This document shows positions 16,504 to 25,105 of a stretch of 64,000 nucleotides of DNA, piece by piece. Both the position numbers and the translations under genes were made by a program. Every line of letters begins with the position of its first letter. Position 1 is the first letter of the stretch. The DNA is from Azospirillum soli (GTDB lineage Bacteria > Pseudomonadota > Alphaproteobacteria > Azospirillales > Azospirillaceae): NCBI RefSeq assembly GCF_017876165.1, contig NZ_JAGINQ010000001.1:248001-312000 (forward strand), given 5' to 3'. The notes below the pieces were generated by a model. It saw only the letters and a program-made list of their open reading frames with translations. It was not told where the DNA came from and did not search any database.

Positions 16504-18711
16504 ATGGCCACGCTCATCATCACCGAGAAATCCAGCCAGGCAAAGGATCTCCGCGCCGCGCTCGGGGAGCGCTTCGGCCGCATCCTGCCGGCCGAGGGGC
16601 ATCTGCTCCGCCTCGCCGAGCCGGAGGAGGTCGATCCGGCCTGGAAGCGCTGGGCGCCCACCCTGCTGAAGCCGGACGGCCTCTACCCCACCCGCCCCGA
16701 CAGCGGCGGCAACAAGGCGGCCAAGCTCAGCGCCATCGCCGCCGCCCTGAAGGCCTGCGATCAGGTCATCCTCGCCACCGACTGCGACCGCGAGGGGCAA
16801 CTGATCGGCCAGGAAATTCTTGAACATTACAAGTACCGTGGCCGGGTGCAGCGTGCGCTGTTCACCGCGCAGGACCCCAAGACGATCCGCGACGCCTTCG
16901 CCCGGCTGAAGCCCAACGCCGAACTGCGCCCGCTGTACGAGGCCGCCGTCGCGCGCCAGCAGGCCGACCAGATCTTCAACCTCTCCCTGACCCGCACGGC
17001 GACCAAGACGCTGCTCGCCCCCGGCGCGCGCGGCGTCATCGGCATCGGCCGGGTGAAGACGCCCACCCTCGCCATCGTCTGCCTGCGCGAGCTGGAAATC
17101 CGCAACTTCAAGCCGGAGGACTATTTCGAGGTCGTGGCGACCGCCACCGTCGCCGCCGGTTCCTTCCAGATGCGCCACGCCCCGCCGCCGAAAGACCGCA
17201 TCAAGGACCGTGCCCGCGCCGAGGCCATCGCCAAGGCGGCATCCGGCCACAGCGGCCCCCTTTCGGTCGAGGTCGAGGAGAAGCGGCAGGCCCCGCCCAA
17301 ACTCTACGACCTCCCCTCCCTCCAGAAGACCTGCGGCCAGCGTTGGGGCTGGACCGCCGATCGCACCCTTTCCGTCGCCCAAGAACTCTACGACGGCGAG
17401 GGCAAGAAGCTCATCACCTACCCCCGCGCCGAGGCGCGCTACCTGTCGGAGAACCAGATCGCCGACGTGCCGGCCATCGTCGGCGCGCTGACACGCCTGC
17501 GCGGCTTCGCGCATCTCGACATCTCCAAACCGGTGATCCGCAAGGGCAAGTCCGGGCATTTCTGCGACCGCGCGCTGGAAGGCGTGTCGCACCACGCCAT
17601 CGTCCCGAACGTCAACGTGCTGGACGACCTGGAGTCGCGCCTCAATCGCCTGACCGACGATGAGAAGCGGCTTTATGCGCTGATCTGCCGCTCCTATCTC
17701 GCCGCCGTGATGCCGGATTACGAGTATCGCCAGACCACCGTCCTGATGGACGTTCCCGTGGACGGCAGGCCGGTGCCGTTCCGCGCGGTCGGCCGCATCC
17801 CGCTGAAGCTCGGCTGGAAGGCCGCCTTCGCCTCCGCCGAAATCGATTCCAAGCCGGAGGACGAGGCCGAACAGACCCTCCCGCCCCTCGCCAACGGCGA
17901 ACCCGCCACCCTCTCCGACCCCAAGGTGGAAGCCAAGCGCACCCAGGCACCGCCGCGCTACAACGAAGGCACGCTGGTGGACGCCATGCAGAACGCCTGG
18001 CGCTTCGTCGAGGATCCGGCTCTGCGCGACCGCCTCAAGGAAGCCAAGGGCATCGGCACTCCCGCCACCCGCGCCGAGGTCATCAAAGGCCTGAAAAAGC
18101 AGAACCTACTGGGCGCCGACGGCAAGTGGCTGGTCCCCACCCCCGCCGGCCTGCAACTGTTCGAGACGCTGCGCGCCGCCGCCCCCACCCTGGTCGATCC
18201 CGGCACCACCGCCGTCTGGGAAATGCGCCTGGACGAGGTGGTGACCGGCCGCGCCGACTTCCGCGCGGTCATCGACGGCATTTCCGATGAGGCCGCCCGC
18301 CTGATCGGCGCCCTTCTTGGCAACCGAGGGCCCGCCGTCGATCTTGGCGTTAAGGGACCGGTCCGCGCCGGCCGTGGCGGCTTCGGCCGCCGCCGCACCA
18401 CCGGCGCCCCCCGCACCCGCGCACCCGCCAAAATTGCCAAGACCGCCAAGGCAACGATTCCCACCGACGGCACGCCCCCCGTCAAAACGCGCCGCACGCG
18501 CAAGCCCAAAGCCACCGCCGCTCCGGTCGCGGCCACCTCCCCGGAAACGCCGGCCCCCGCGCCCTCAATCTCGGCGCGGCGCAAGGCGCCGACCGACCGC
18601 ATGGTCGCCTACGCCCGCAGCCTCGCCGAACGCAAGGGCGTGGAGTTGCCGGACATCGTCACGCAGGACTTCGATCACTGCCGCCAATTCCTCGACCAGC
18701 ACGCGCGCTGA
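16504..18711 (+). CDS. topB: Type IA DNA topoisomerase (topoisomerase III-like)
   Basis: Relaxes or decatenates DNA through a tyrosine-linked single-strand break. The 735 residues start with a Toprim domain (MATLIITEKSSQAKDL ... ATDCDREGQLIG). The active-site tyrosine is in LITYPRAEARYL; most family members have YPRT, so Thr is Ala here. VNPGTT-like elements and KGIGTPATRAEVI follow. Zinc fingers are absent. Residues about 610-695 form a basic Ala/Pro/Thr/Lys-rich linker, followed by a small terminal domain (DRMVAYARSLAERKG ... CRQFLDQH) seen in other topoisomerases. It is best matched to TopB; I see no conjugation genes nearby to suggest a mobile TraE-type origin. Confidence 0.88.
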   Translation: MATLIITEKSSQAKDLRAALGERFGRILPAEGHLLRLAEPEEVDPAWKRWAPTLLKPDGLYPTRPDSGGNKAAKLSAIAAALKACDQVILATDCDREGQLIGQEILEHYKYRGRVQRALFTAQDPKTIRDAFARLKPNAELRPLYEAAVARQQADQIFNLSLTRTATKTLLAPGARGVIGIGRVKTPTLAIVCLRELEIRNFKPEDYFEVVATATVAAGSFQMRHAPPPKDRIKDRARAEAIAKAASGHSGPLSVEVEEKRQAPPKLYDLPSLQKTCGQRWGWTADRTLSVAQELYDGEGKKLITYPRAEARYLSENQIADVPAIVGALTRLRGFAHLDISKPVIRKGKSGHFCDRALEGVSHHAIVPNVNVLDDLESRLNRLTDDEKRLYALICRSYLAAVMPDYEYRQTTVLMDVPVDGRPVPFRAVGRIPLKLGWKAAFASAEIDSKPEDEAEQTLPPLANGEPATLSDPKVEAKRTQAPPRYNEGTLVDAMQNAWRFVEDPALRDRLKEAKGIGTPATRAEVIKGLKKQNLLGADGKWLVPTPAGLQLFETLRAAAPTLVDPGTTAVWEMRLDEVVTGRADFRAVIDGISDEAARLIGALLGNRGPAVDLGVKGPVRAGRGGFGRRRTTGAPRTRAPAKIAKTAKATIPTDGTPPVKTRRTRKPKATAAPVAATSPETPAPAPSISARRKAPTDRMVAYARSLAERKGVELPDIVTQDFDHCRQFLDQHAR

Positions 18712-18800
18712 GTTCTATCCCGCAAACCGGCGATGGTTGAAGGCGACAAAGCGCCGTCCTAAGCTTTCCACCGCATATCCCTTGCCAAAGGCGCCCCGCC

Positions 18801-20852
18801 GTGACCTCCGCCTATCTGCCGACCGCCTGCCCGCACGACTGCCCCAGCACCTGCGCCCTGGAGGTCGAACGGCTCGCCCCCGACTGCATCGGGAAGGTCC
18901 GGGGGGCCGCCGACAACAGCTACACGGCCGGCGTCATCTGCGCGAAGGTCAGCCGCTACGCCGAGCGCGTGCACTCCCCCGACCGCATCAAGGCGCCGCT
19001 TCTCCGCACCGGCCCCAAGGGCTCCGGCCAGTGGACGGAAATCGGCTGGGACGAGGCGCTGGACCGCATCGCCGACGCCTTCCTGACCGCCGAACGGCAA
19101 TACGGCCCCGAAGCCGTCTGGCCCTATTTCTACGCCGGCACCATGGGCCTCGTGCAGCGCGGCTCGATCCAGCGCCTGCGCCACGCCAAGCGCTACTCGC
19201 GACAGATCAGCACGGTCTGCGACACGCCGGCCAACATGGGCTGGCTGGCCGGCTACGGCGACATCCGCGGCGCCGACCCGCGCGAGATGGCGGACAGCGA
19301 CCTGATCGTGAACTGGGGCGGCAACCCAGTCGCCACCCAGGTCAACGTGATGACCCACGTCAGCCGCGCCCGCAAGGCGCGCGGGGCGAAGCTGGTCACC
19401 ATCGATCCCTACCGCACCGGCACGGCGGAGGTGTCGGACCTCCACCTCATGCTGCGGCCCGGCACGGACGGCGCGCTGGCCTGCGCGGTGATGCACGTCC
19501 TGTTCAAGGAGGGTTTCGCCGACCGTGCCTACCTCGCCCGCTACGCCGCCGACGTGGAGCGGTTGGAAGCGCACCTCGCCACCCGCACGCCCGAATGGGC
19601 CTCGGCCATCACCGGCCTTTCCGTGGAGGAGATCGTCTCCTTCGCCCGCCTCTACGGCGGCACGCCGCGCAGCTATCTGCGCCTCGGCTACGGGCTGACC
19701 CGCGCGCACAACGGCGCCGCGCAGATGCACGCGGTCTCCTGCCTGCCCGTGGTCACCGGCTCCTGGGTGCATCGCGGCGGCGGCGCGCTTTACTGCTCGT
19801 CGGGCATCTACAAGATCGACAAGACGCTGTCCGAAGGCCTCGACCGGCTTGACACCTCCGTCCGCGGCTTCGACCAGGCGCGTATCGGCGCCGTCCTGAC
19901 CGGCGAGGACATCAAATCCGGTCCCCCCGTCACGGCGATGCTGATCCAGAACACCAACCCGGCGGCCATCTGCCCGGACTCCGCCCGCGTGCGCCAGGGT
20001 TTCCTGCGCGAGGATCTGTTCGTCGCGGTGCACGAGCAGTTCATGACCGACACGGCCCGCCTCGCCGACCTCGTCATCCCCGCGACCACCTTCCTGGAGC
20101 ACGACGACATCTACCGGGGCGGCGGCCAGATGCACATCCTGATCGGCCGCAAGGTGATCGAGCCGCAGCATCAGGCCCGCGACAACCACTGGGTCATCTC
20201 CGAACTCGCCCGCCGCGTCGGCGCCGAGCATCCCGGCTTCGGCATGACGGCGCTGGAGATCATCGACGCCATGCTGAAGGCATCCGACCTCGGCGACGCC
20301 GCGACTCTCACCGAACAGCGCTGGATAGACGCCCAGCCGGATTTCGAGACCTCGCATTTCCTGACCGGCTTCGCCCATCCCGATGGACGCTTCCGCTTCG
20401 CGCCGGATTGGTCCGAACTCGGCCCCTACGGCACGGACATCCTGCCCAGCCTCCCCGACCACATGCTCCCGGCCGGGCGGACCGACGCCGAGCACCCCTT
20501 CCGCCTCGTCACCGCCCCGGCGCGCCAGTTCCTGAACTCCAGCTTCACGGAAACCGTCACGTCCCAGCGCCGCGAGGGGCGCCCGACCGCCCTGATCCAC
20601 CCCGACGATGCGGCGGCCTTGTCCCTGACCGACGGCACCCCCGTCCGCGTCGGCAACCGCCAGGGCAGCGTCGTCGTCCATGCCAAGCCTTTCCCCGGCG
20701 TGCAGCCCGGCGTGGTGATCGTCGAGGGCATCTGGCCGAACACCGCCTTCGTCGAGGGCCTGGGCATCAACACCCTGACCTCCCCCGAACCCGTCCCCCC
20801 GGCCGGCGGTGCCGCCTTCCACGACACGGCGGTGTGGCTGCGGGCGGCGTAG
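18801..20852 (+). CDS. Molybdopterin-dependent oxidoreductase with Fe-S site
   Basis: Large catalytic subunit of the DMSO-reductase family (683 residues), binding bis-MGD molybdenum and one 4Fe-4S cluster. The cluster ligands are in CPHDCPSTC and, further on, VICAK. IVNWGGNPVATQ and LVTIDPYRTGTAEVSDL are typical cofactor-binding segments. ADLVIPATTFLEHDDIYRGG and the C-terminal beta-barrel domain (ARQFLNSSF ... LIHPDDAAAL) complete the fold. There is no Tat signal, so it should be cytoplasmic. The start is GTG. No partner subunit or electron-transfer gene is adjacent, so the substrate is unknown; biotin-sulphoxide-reductase-like proteins are the nearest type. Confidence 0.88.
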   Translation: MTSAYLPTACPHDCPSTCALEVERLAPDCIGKVRGAADNSYTAGVICAKVSRYAERVHSPDRIKAPLLRTGPKGSGQWTEIGWDEALDRIADAFLTAERQYGPEAVWPYFYAGTMGLVQRGSIQRLRHAKRYSRQISTVCDTPANMGWLAGYGDIRGADPREMADSDLIVNWGGNPVATQVNVMTHVSRARKARGAKLVTIDPYRTGTAEVSDLHLMLRPGTDGALACAVMHVLFKEGFADRAYLARYAADVERLEAHLATRTPEWASAITGLSVEEIVSFARLYGGTPRSYLRLGYGLTRAHNGAAQMHAVSCLPVVTGSWVHRGGGALYCSSGIYKIDKTLSEGLDRLDTSVRGFDQARIGAVLTGEDIKSGPPVTAMLIQNTNPAAICPDSARVRQGFLREDLFVAVHEQFMTDTARLADLVIPATTFLEHDDIYRGGGQMHILIGRKVIEPQHQARDNHWVISELARRVGAEHPGFGMTALEIIDAMLKASDLGDAATLTEQRWIDAQPDFETSHFLTGFAHPDGRFRFAPDWSELGPYGTDILPSLPDHMLPAGRTDAEHPFRLVTAPARQFLNSSFTETVTSQRREGRPTALIHPDDAAALSLTDGTPVRVGNRQGSVVVHAKPFPGVQPGVVIVEGIWPNTAFVEGLGINTLTSPEPVPPAGGAAFHDTAVWLRAA

Positions 20853-20953
20853 CCATTCACTGAAAGCGAACGCCTCCATCACAACAAATTATTTTTCAAG
20901 ATAGCTCAGCCGTCCTAGCCTGCTCCCCAACACCACTCACCGGAGGGCGGAGC

Positions 20954-22021
20954 ATGCCGGTCCAAACCACCCTGACCCAGCGGCTGGGCCTCACCCACCC
21001 CATCATCCAGGCGCCCATGGCGGGCGGCGGAGACACGGCCGATCTCGTGGCGGCGGTCGGCGAGGCTGGCGGCATCGGCTTTATCGGCGCCGCCTACCTC
21101 ACCCCGGCCCAGATTGCCGAACGCGCGCAGGCGATCCGTGCCCGCACGTCCCGGCCCTTCGGCATCAACCTCTTCGCCCCGCTTCCGGCGCCGACGCCGC
21201 CCGCCGACCCGACCCCGGCGGTAAACCGCGTTGCCCCATACCACACCGAACTGGGCCTACCCGCCCCCACCGCTCCCGCCCTCGCCCCCGATGTCTTCCC
21301 GGCTCAAGTCGCCGCCGCGCTCGACAGCGGAGCGGCGGCCTTCAGCTTCACCTTCGGCATCCCGCCGGCCGATGTCCTCGCGGCCATAAAGCAACGCGGC
21401 ATGCTGCTGATCGGCACCGCGACCACCGTCGAAGAGGCCATCGCCATCGAACGCGCCGGCTTCAACGCCGTCGTCGCGCAAGGCAGCGAGGCCGGCGGCC
21501 ATCGGGGGACCTTCGCGGGCGAGGTCGCCTCCAGCCTGATCGGCACCATGGCGCTGGTGCCGCAGACCGTGGACGCCGTCCGTCTGCCGGTCATCGCGTC
21601 CGGCGGCATCATGGACGGCCGGGGCATCGCTGCCGCTCTGGCCCTTGGTGCTGTCGGCGTGCAGATGGGCACCGCCTTCCTGACCTGCGACGAGGCCGGC
21701 GCCCCCGACGTCCACAAGCAGGCCATCCTGTCCGCCGGTGAACATGAAACGCGCCTGACCCGCGCCTTCTCCGGCCGTTCGGCGCGAGGCATCGTCAACC
21801 GCTTCCTGGCCGAGGTGCCGGATGACGCGGCCCTGCCCTTCCCGCTCCAGAACACGCTGACCCGCCCGATGCGCACCGCCGCCGCCCAGCAGGGCCGCGC
21901 CGAGTTCCTGTCGCTCTGGGCTGGCCAAGGTCTGCGCATGGCCCGCCGTCAAACCGCCGCCGATCTCGTCGCTCGCCTCGCCGAGGAGACCGAGGCGGTG
22001 ATTGCCGGCTTGAAGGGATAA
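20954..22021 (+). CDS. Nitronate monooxygenase
   Basis: FMN-dependent enzyme that oxidises nitronates such as propionate 3-nitronate; 355 residues in a TIM barrel. PIIQAPMAGG at the N-terminus and VVAQGSEAGGHRGTF (with the catalytic histidine) are the class I signatures. PVIASGGIMDGRGIAAALAL and GVQMGTAFLTCDEA form the phosphate-binding part of the flavin site. The start ATG follows GGAGGGCGG. It lies 101 bases after the molybdopterin oxidoreductase gene on the same strand; the gap is AT-rich and could hold its own promoter. Enoyl-reductase FabK-like function is less likely given the GGHRG motif. Confidence 0.9.
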   Translation: MPVQTTLTQRLGLTHPIIQAPMAGGGDTADLVAAVGEAGGIGFIGAAYLTPAQIAERAQAIRARTSRPFGINLFAPLPAPTPPADPTPAVNRVAPYHTELGLPAPTAPALAPDVFPAQVAAALDSGAAAFSFTFGIPPADVLAAIKQRGMLLIGTATTVEEAIAIERAGFNAVVAQGSEAGGHRGTFAGEVASSLIGTMALVPQTVDAVRLPVIASGGIMDGRGIAAALALGAVGVQMGTAFLTCDEAGAPDVHKQAILSAGEHETRLTRAFSGRSARGIVNRFLAEVPDDAALPFPLQNTLTRPMRTAAAQQGRAEFLSLWAGQGLRMARRQTAADLVARLAEETEAVIAGLKG

Positions 22022-22139
22022 CGTCTTCGAGTCTTCGTGTGTCCCTCTTTCCCTGTGAGAGAAGAAGTTGACCACAGAGACATACCGATATAGGATTTAA
22101 GACCTACAAAACCAAGGAAGACCGCCCATCACCGTCGCG

Positions 22140-22640
22140 TTGGGTTTCCGCCGAGGCAAGAGCTGCATCCCCCGCGACCGCGCGCAGGGCTTGGCCGCGC
22201 TCGGCTTTTCCCACCCAACCCTGGTCGCGGCCTGGAACCGCTCCGACCCGCGCTGCCGGGACAGCTGCGTGGTGCGCTACGCCCAGGACGGCCGCGCCCC
22301 GACCACCGGCCCCGACGCACTGGACGGCCCACCCCTTCCGCAATGCGAGGAAGGCCGCCTCGTCCCGCGCTCGCCCTACCCCGACAAAGTCTGGACCCGC
22401 GTCGCCCGCCTGATCGCCGCCGGCTACTCGCCGACCGAAGCGGGAGCCAAGGTCGGCCTGCACCGCACCACCATCTGGGGCGCCTGGCAGGAGCACACCG
22501 ATTTCCGCTACCGCACCTACTGGGAATACGTATCGCTGGTCCGCGAGGCCCGCGCCAAACTCCGCCGGCACAACGCCCTGCTCGCTCCCTCCTGGACCCT
22601 GCCACCCGACGACGAGAGCCGGCTAGACCGCCCGTTGCCG
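22140..22640 (+). pseudogene. HTH-like reading frame with no stop of its own
   Basis: Codon use with high third-position GC continues from about 22140 to 22630 and encodes a plausible protein. The segment YPDKVWTRVARLIAAGYS then TEAGAKVGLHRTTIWGAWQ looks like a helix-turn-helix of the terminase-small-subunit or resolvase type. The only start is TTG, about 20 bases after AAGGAAG. The frame has no stop here: it runs through a hairpin element at 22644-22701 and on into the antisense of the next gene (nominal end 24131). It is most likely a remnant whose 3' end was lost when the element arrived. Function unknown. Confidence 0.35.
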
Positions 22641-22643
22641 CCG

Positions 22644-22701
22644 ATCCTTCCCTTGCGCAGCGGGGGAAGGAAGGGGCCCACGGCAAAGCCGTGGGAAGGA
22701 T
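22644..22701. repeat. Nested palindromic element at the end of the HTH remnant
   Basis: Outer arms ATCCTTCCC (22644-22652) and GGGAAGGAT (22693-22701) enclose a perfect CCCACGGC/GCCGTGGG hairpin with loop AAA (22677-22695 overlaps the arm). A competing CCTTCCC/GGGAAGG pairing is also possible. Its architecture matches the other cloverleaf-like elements of the window, although the sequence differs. Confidence 0.65.
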
Positions 22702-22721
22702 GGGGGCAACACTCCGACGAT

Positions 22722-22882
22722 CATTCGCACCCGCACCGTTGTGCACCCCCTGCACAACATACGCCCACGAACAAACCCCGCCATCCCCCTGAAATCAAAC
22801 AACAAAACCCCAAAAAATCCCATTGTGCAGATTCGCTCCCCTGCACAATCTGCACAACGGTGCACAATGGGGGGATGCACAA
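22722..22882 (-). repeat. TTGTGCA element, copy A
   Basis: Seven exact TTGTGCA/TGCACAA words occur at 22739, 22751, 22823, 22842, 22851, 22861 and 22876. On the minus strand 22865-22722 aligns without gaps to 37955-38098 (about 69 percent identical by hand). Two hairpins are conserved: ATTGTGCAG/CTGCACAAT with a ten-base loop, and TTGTGCA/TGCACAA with a short loop. The minus frame stays open from a GTG at 22880 to 22623 and encodes VHRCADCA ... ICTM ... LCRGCTTVRVRM. It starts 25 bases after the diguanylate cyclase stop on the same strand, so it would be in that mRNA. Microprotein, structured RNA and binding-site array are all possible. Confidence 0.7.
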
Positions 22883-22904
22883 TAGCGGCGTCCTTGAGCC
22901 GCCC

Positions 22905-23933
22905 TTACCCCTCTTCGGCGTAGACGCGGTTCCGGCCGCCGCGCTTGGCGGTGTAGAGGGCCTGATCGGCGCGGCGGATGAGAGCGGCGAGCGGTTCGCC
23001 CGGCCGGTACTCGGCGACGCCGATGGACAGGGTGACCGACCCGTAGGCCGCATTGCGCGCCCGGTTGACGATCTGCCGCGACCCGACCGAAGCGCGGACC
23101 TGCTCCGCCACCTTCAGGGCGTTGGCCAGTTCGGTACGCGGCAGGATGATGGAGAACTCCTCGCCGCCATAGCGCGCGGCGGTGTCTCGGCCCTTGATGC
23201 ACTCGGTCAGCACCTTGGCGACCAGCTTCAGCACATGGTCACCGACGAGATGCCCGTGCGTGTCGTTGAACCGCTTGAAGTGATCGATGTCCACCATCAG
23301 CAGGGTGAGCGGCAGTTTCTCCCGCTCAGACTCCTTGGCGGCGGCTTCGAGCGCCTGATCGAAGGCCTTGCGGTTGGCGATCCCGGTCAGCCCGTCCGTC
23401 ATCGCCTCACGCCGGGCAGTGTCGAGGCTGACGCGCATTTCCGCCAGCTGCTGGCTGGAATCGAGGAGCTGGGTTTGCAGCCGCGTCTGCCGGTCCACGA
23501 TGGCCGTCGTCTCGGCGGCGATGGCGGCGACCATGGCGCGCAGCTCCTCCACGCTCATCGGCTCCTCCAGCTCTCCCCGGAAACCGGCGAGCGTGTGGCC
23601 ATAGCGGTCGGTCTCCGACCCCACGGTCCCCAACTGGTCGAGGATGCGGCCGAGCGCCACCCGCGCCTTTTCCGACGTTTCGCGGATCGCCAGCGCCTCG
23701 GCGTCCAGTGTGAAGAAGCGTTTGAACAGCTCGTCGCAGTGGCTCTGCGACAGTGTGGCGCCGTCGCGCTGCGCGATGTCGATGGCGCGGGTCAGGTCGG
23801 GAAGCTGGCCGCCGAAATAGGCGTACCACAGTGTGAAATTTTCCGGGTTGGGCGGCAGCCGGTCGGCGAGCATCCGTTCCATGGCCTGGGCCGCGATGCC
23901 GCTGGCCTTTTCGAAATCGTCGGTGCTCGCCAC
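22905..23933 (-). CDS. Diguanylate cyclase (GGDEF)
   Basis: Synthesises cyclic di-GMP from two GTP. The 342 residues comprise an N-terminal helical sensor-like region (DRLPPNPENFTLWYAYFGGQ and later coiled segments with SVEELRAMVAAIAAETTA), then a GGDEF domain from about residue 180. The active-site motif is RYGGEEF, expected to be active. The inhibitory RxxD site is not intact (KGRD instead). No membrane helix is seen. I chose GTG 23933, preceded by GAAGGGG, because the upstream frame overlaps the 3' end of the pentapeptide gene. It is the last gene of a minus-strand run from metH and is followed by the TTGTGCA element. Confidence 0.9.
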   Translation of the reverse strand: MASTDDFEKASGIAAQAMERMLADRLPPNPENFTLWYAYFGGQLPDLTRAIDIAQRDGATLSQSHCDELFKRFFTLDAEALAIRETSEKARVALGRILDQLGTVGSETDRYGHTLAGFRGELEEPMSVEELRAMVAAIAAETTAIVDRQTRLQTQLLDSSQQLAEMRVSLDTARREAMTDGLTGIANRKAFDQALEAAAKESEREKLPLTLLMVDIDHFKRFNDTHGHLVGDHVLKLVAKVLTECIKGRDTAARYGGEEFSIILPRTELANALKVAEQVRASVGSRQIVNRARNAAYGSVTLSIGVAEYRPGEPLAALIRRADQALYTAKRGGRNRVYAEEG

Positions 23934-24018
23934 GGCAAATGCCCCTTCAATGATCGGCGCACGAACGTTAGCGCGGCAATAAAGAAAGGGGCAAGCATCC
24001 TTATTATCAGTACACCCT

Positions 24019-24519
24019 TCAATTACATTGCCCGACCGATTTCTCGGCGCAGACGTGTTTTCCATCGATCCAGGTCGCCCCCGACAGGTCGGCTTGGCGG
24101 AGGTCGGCGCCCACCAGTTTCGCGCCGGTGAAGTCGGCCTTGACCAGCGTGGCGTTCACCAGCTTGGCGTTGCGCAGGTCGGCGTCCCTCAGCGACGCTC
24201 CGGTCAGGTCGGCGCGGGTCAGGTCGGCCTCGATCAGGCGGGCCCCGTCCAGCTTCACGCCGGGCATGGCGGTGCTGACGAACTTGGCGCGGTAGGCGTC
24301 GGCCCCCTTGAGGTCGGCGTCCTTGAGGGTGGCGCGCTGGAAGGTGGCGTCGCGCAGCATGGCTTCGGACAGGGCGACGCCGGTCAGGTCCCGCCCGTCG
24401 AAATAGCAGCGGCGCCAGTTGACCTTGGCCTGAGGGGGGTCGGTGCAGTCGGCCAGCGCTTCGGCCGACGCAAGGAGGGTGGCAATAACCGCGAAGGCGG
24501 CGAAAATTGTCGTCTTCAT
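24019..24519 (-). CDS. Exported pentapeptide-repeat protein
   Basis: Secreted or periplasmic protein of 166 residues. The signal peptide (TTIFAAFAVIATLLASAEALA) is followed by CTDPPQAKVNWRRCYF. A run of A(D/N)Lxx-type pentapeptides then forms a right-handed quadrilateral beta helix: KDADLKGADAYRAKF, LIEADLTRADLTGASL, RDADLRNAKLVNATL. It ends with CAEKSVGQC, so the four cysteines could cap the helix. Function is unknown; similar proteins often act as scaffolds. ATG 24519 is chosen; an ATG 12 bases upstream (MSWRMK) is equally plausible. It lies between the thioesterase and the diguanylate cyclase on the same strand. Confidence 0.85.
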   Translation of the reverse strand: MKTTIFAAFAVIATLLASAEALADCTDPPQAKVNWRRCYFDGRDLTGVALSEAMLRDATFQRATLKDADLKGADAYRAKFVSTAMPGVKLDGARLIEADLTRADLTGASLRDADLRNAKLVNATLVKADFTGAKLVGADLRQADLSGATWIDGKHVCAEKSVGQCN

Positions 24520-24560
24520 GCGCCAAGACATAGGGTGGCGCTCGCCGATTGCCAAACCCT

Positions 24561-25055
24561 TTAGGCGTTCGACTTCGAGGTTTTGCGGCCGATGCAACGC
24601 CCCACCTGCGGCGGAACCGGCAGTTTCGCATGTTCTGCCGCCACGCGGCCCAACGCCTCGGCCGTCGCGGTCGGGAACGGCATGGCCCGGCGTTCGGACA
24701 GGTCTACATGGACCAGCATGAATTCCGCCGTCGCAGCCAGGAATCCGTCCTCGGCGTGGATCATCTCATGGAACAGGTGCAGCCGCTTCGCATCCGCCCC
24801 GAGGATCCGCGAAGAGAACCGCAGCCCGTCTCCCTCCGTGACCTCCCGCGCGTAGGTCAGATGCGCCTCCACCACGAACATCGACCGCCCCTCGGTTTCG
24901 GCATAGTCCTTGCCAATTCCGAAGTGGTCGAGCACCGCGTCCGTGGCGTGGTCGAAGGCCAGCAGATAGTAGGCCACATTCATGTGGCCGTTGTAGTCGA
25001 TCCAGTCCGGTCGGACCGTCTCCCGGTGCAGGTCGAGGGGGGCTGGCTGGCTCAT
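24561..25055 (-). CDS. Hotdog-fold acyl-CoA thioesterase
   Basis: Predicted 4HBT-type thioesterase of 164 residues that hydrolyses acyl-CoA thioesters. The active-site loop is DWIDYNGHMNVAYYLLAFD, with the conserved Asp and the NGHMN signature. VVEAHLTYAREV and FMLVHVDLSERRA fit the fold's strands. Proteins of this subtype are often linked to carnitine or dicarboxylate metabolism. It begins 50 bases after metH on the same strand and may be co-transcribed with it, though no functional link is evident. Substrate unknown. Confidence 0.83.
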   Translation of the reverse strand: MSQPAPLDLHRETVRPDWIDYNGHMNVAYYLLAFDHATDAVLDHFGIGKDYAETEGRSMFVVEAHLTYAREVTEGDGLRFSSRILGADAKRLHLFHEMIHAEDGFLAATAEFMLVHVDLSERRAMPFPTATAEALGRVAAEHAKLPVPPQVGRCIGRKTSKSNA

Positions 25056-25105
25056 GTCCGTTACGATACGCGAACCGGCCAGCCCTTGGGAACCGTCCTA
25101 GGCCG

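Noticed and set aside
16504-18711. topB as a sign of an integrated conjugative element
   Set aside because: Neighbouring genes are ordinary chromosomal genes with the same base composition, and no integrase, relaxase or type IV secretion gene is present.
18317-19852. 511-codon frame bridging topB and the molybdopterin gene
   Set aside because: It is a shifted frame of both genes, with Arg/Pro/Ala low complexity and no ribosome site.
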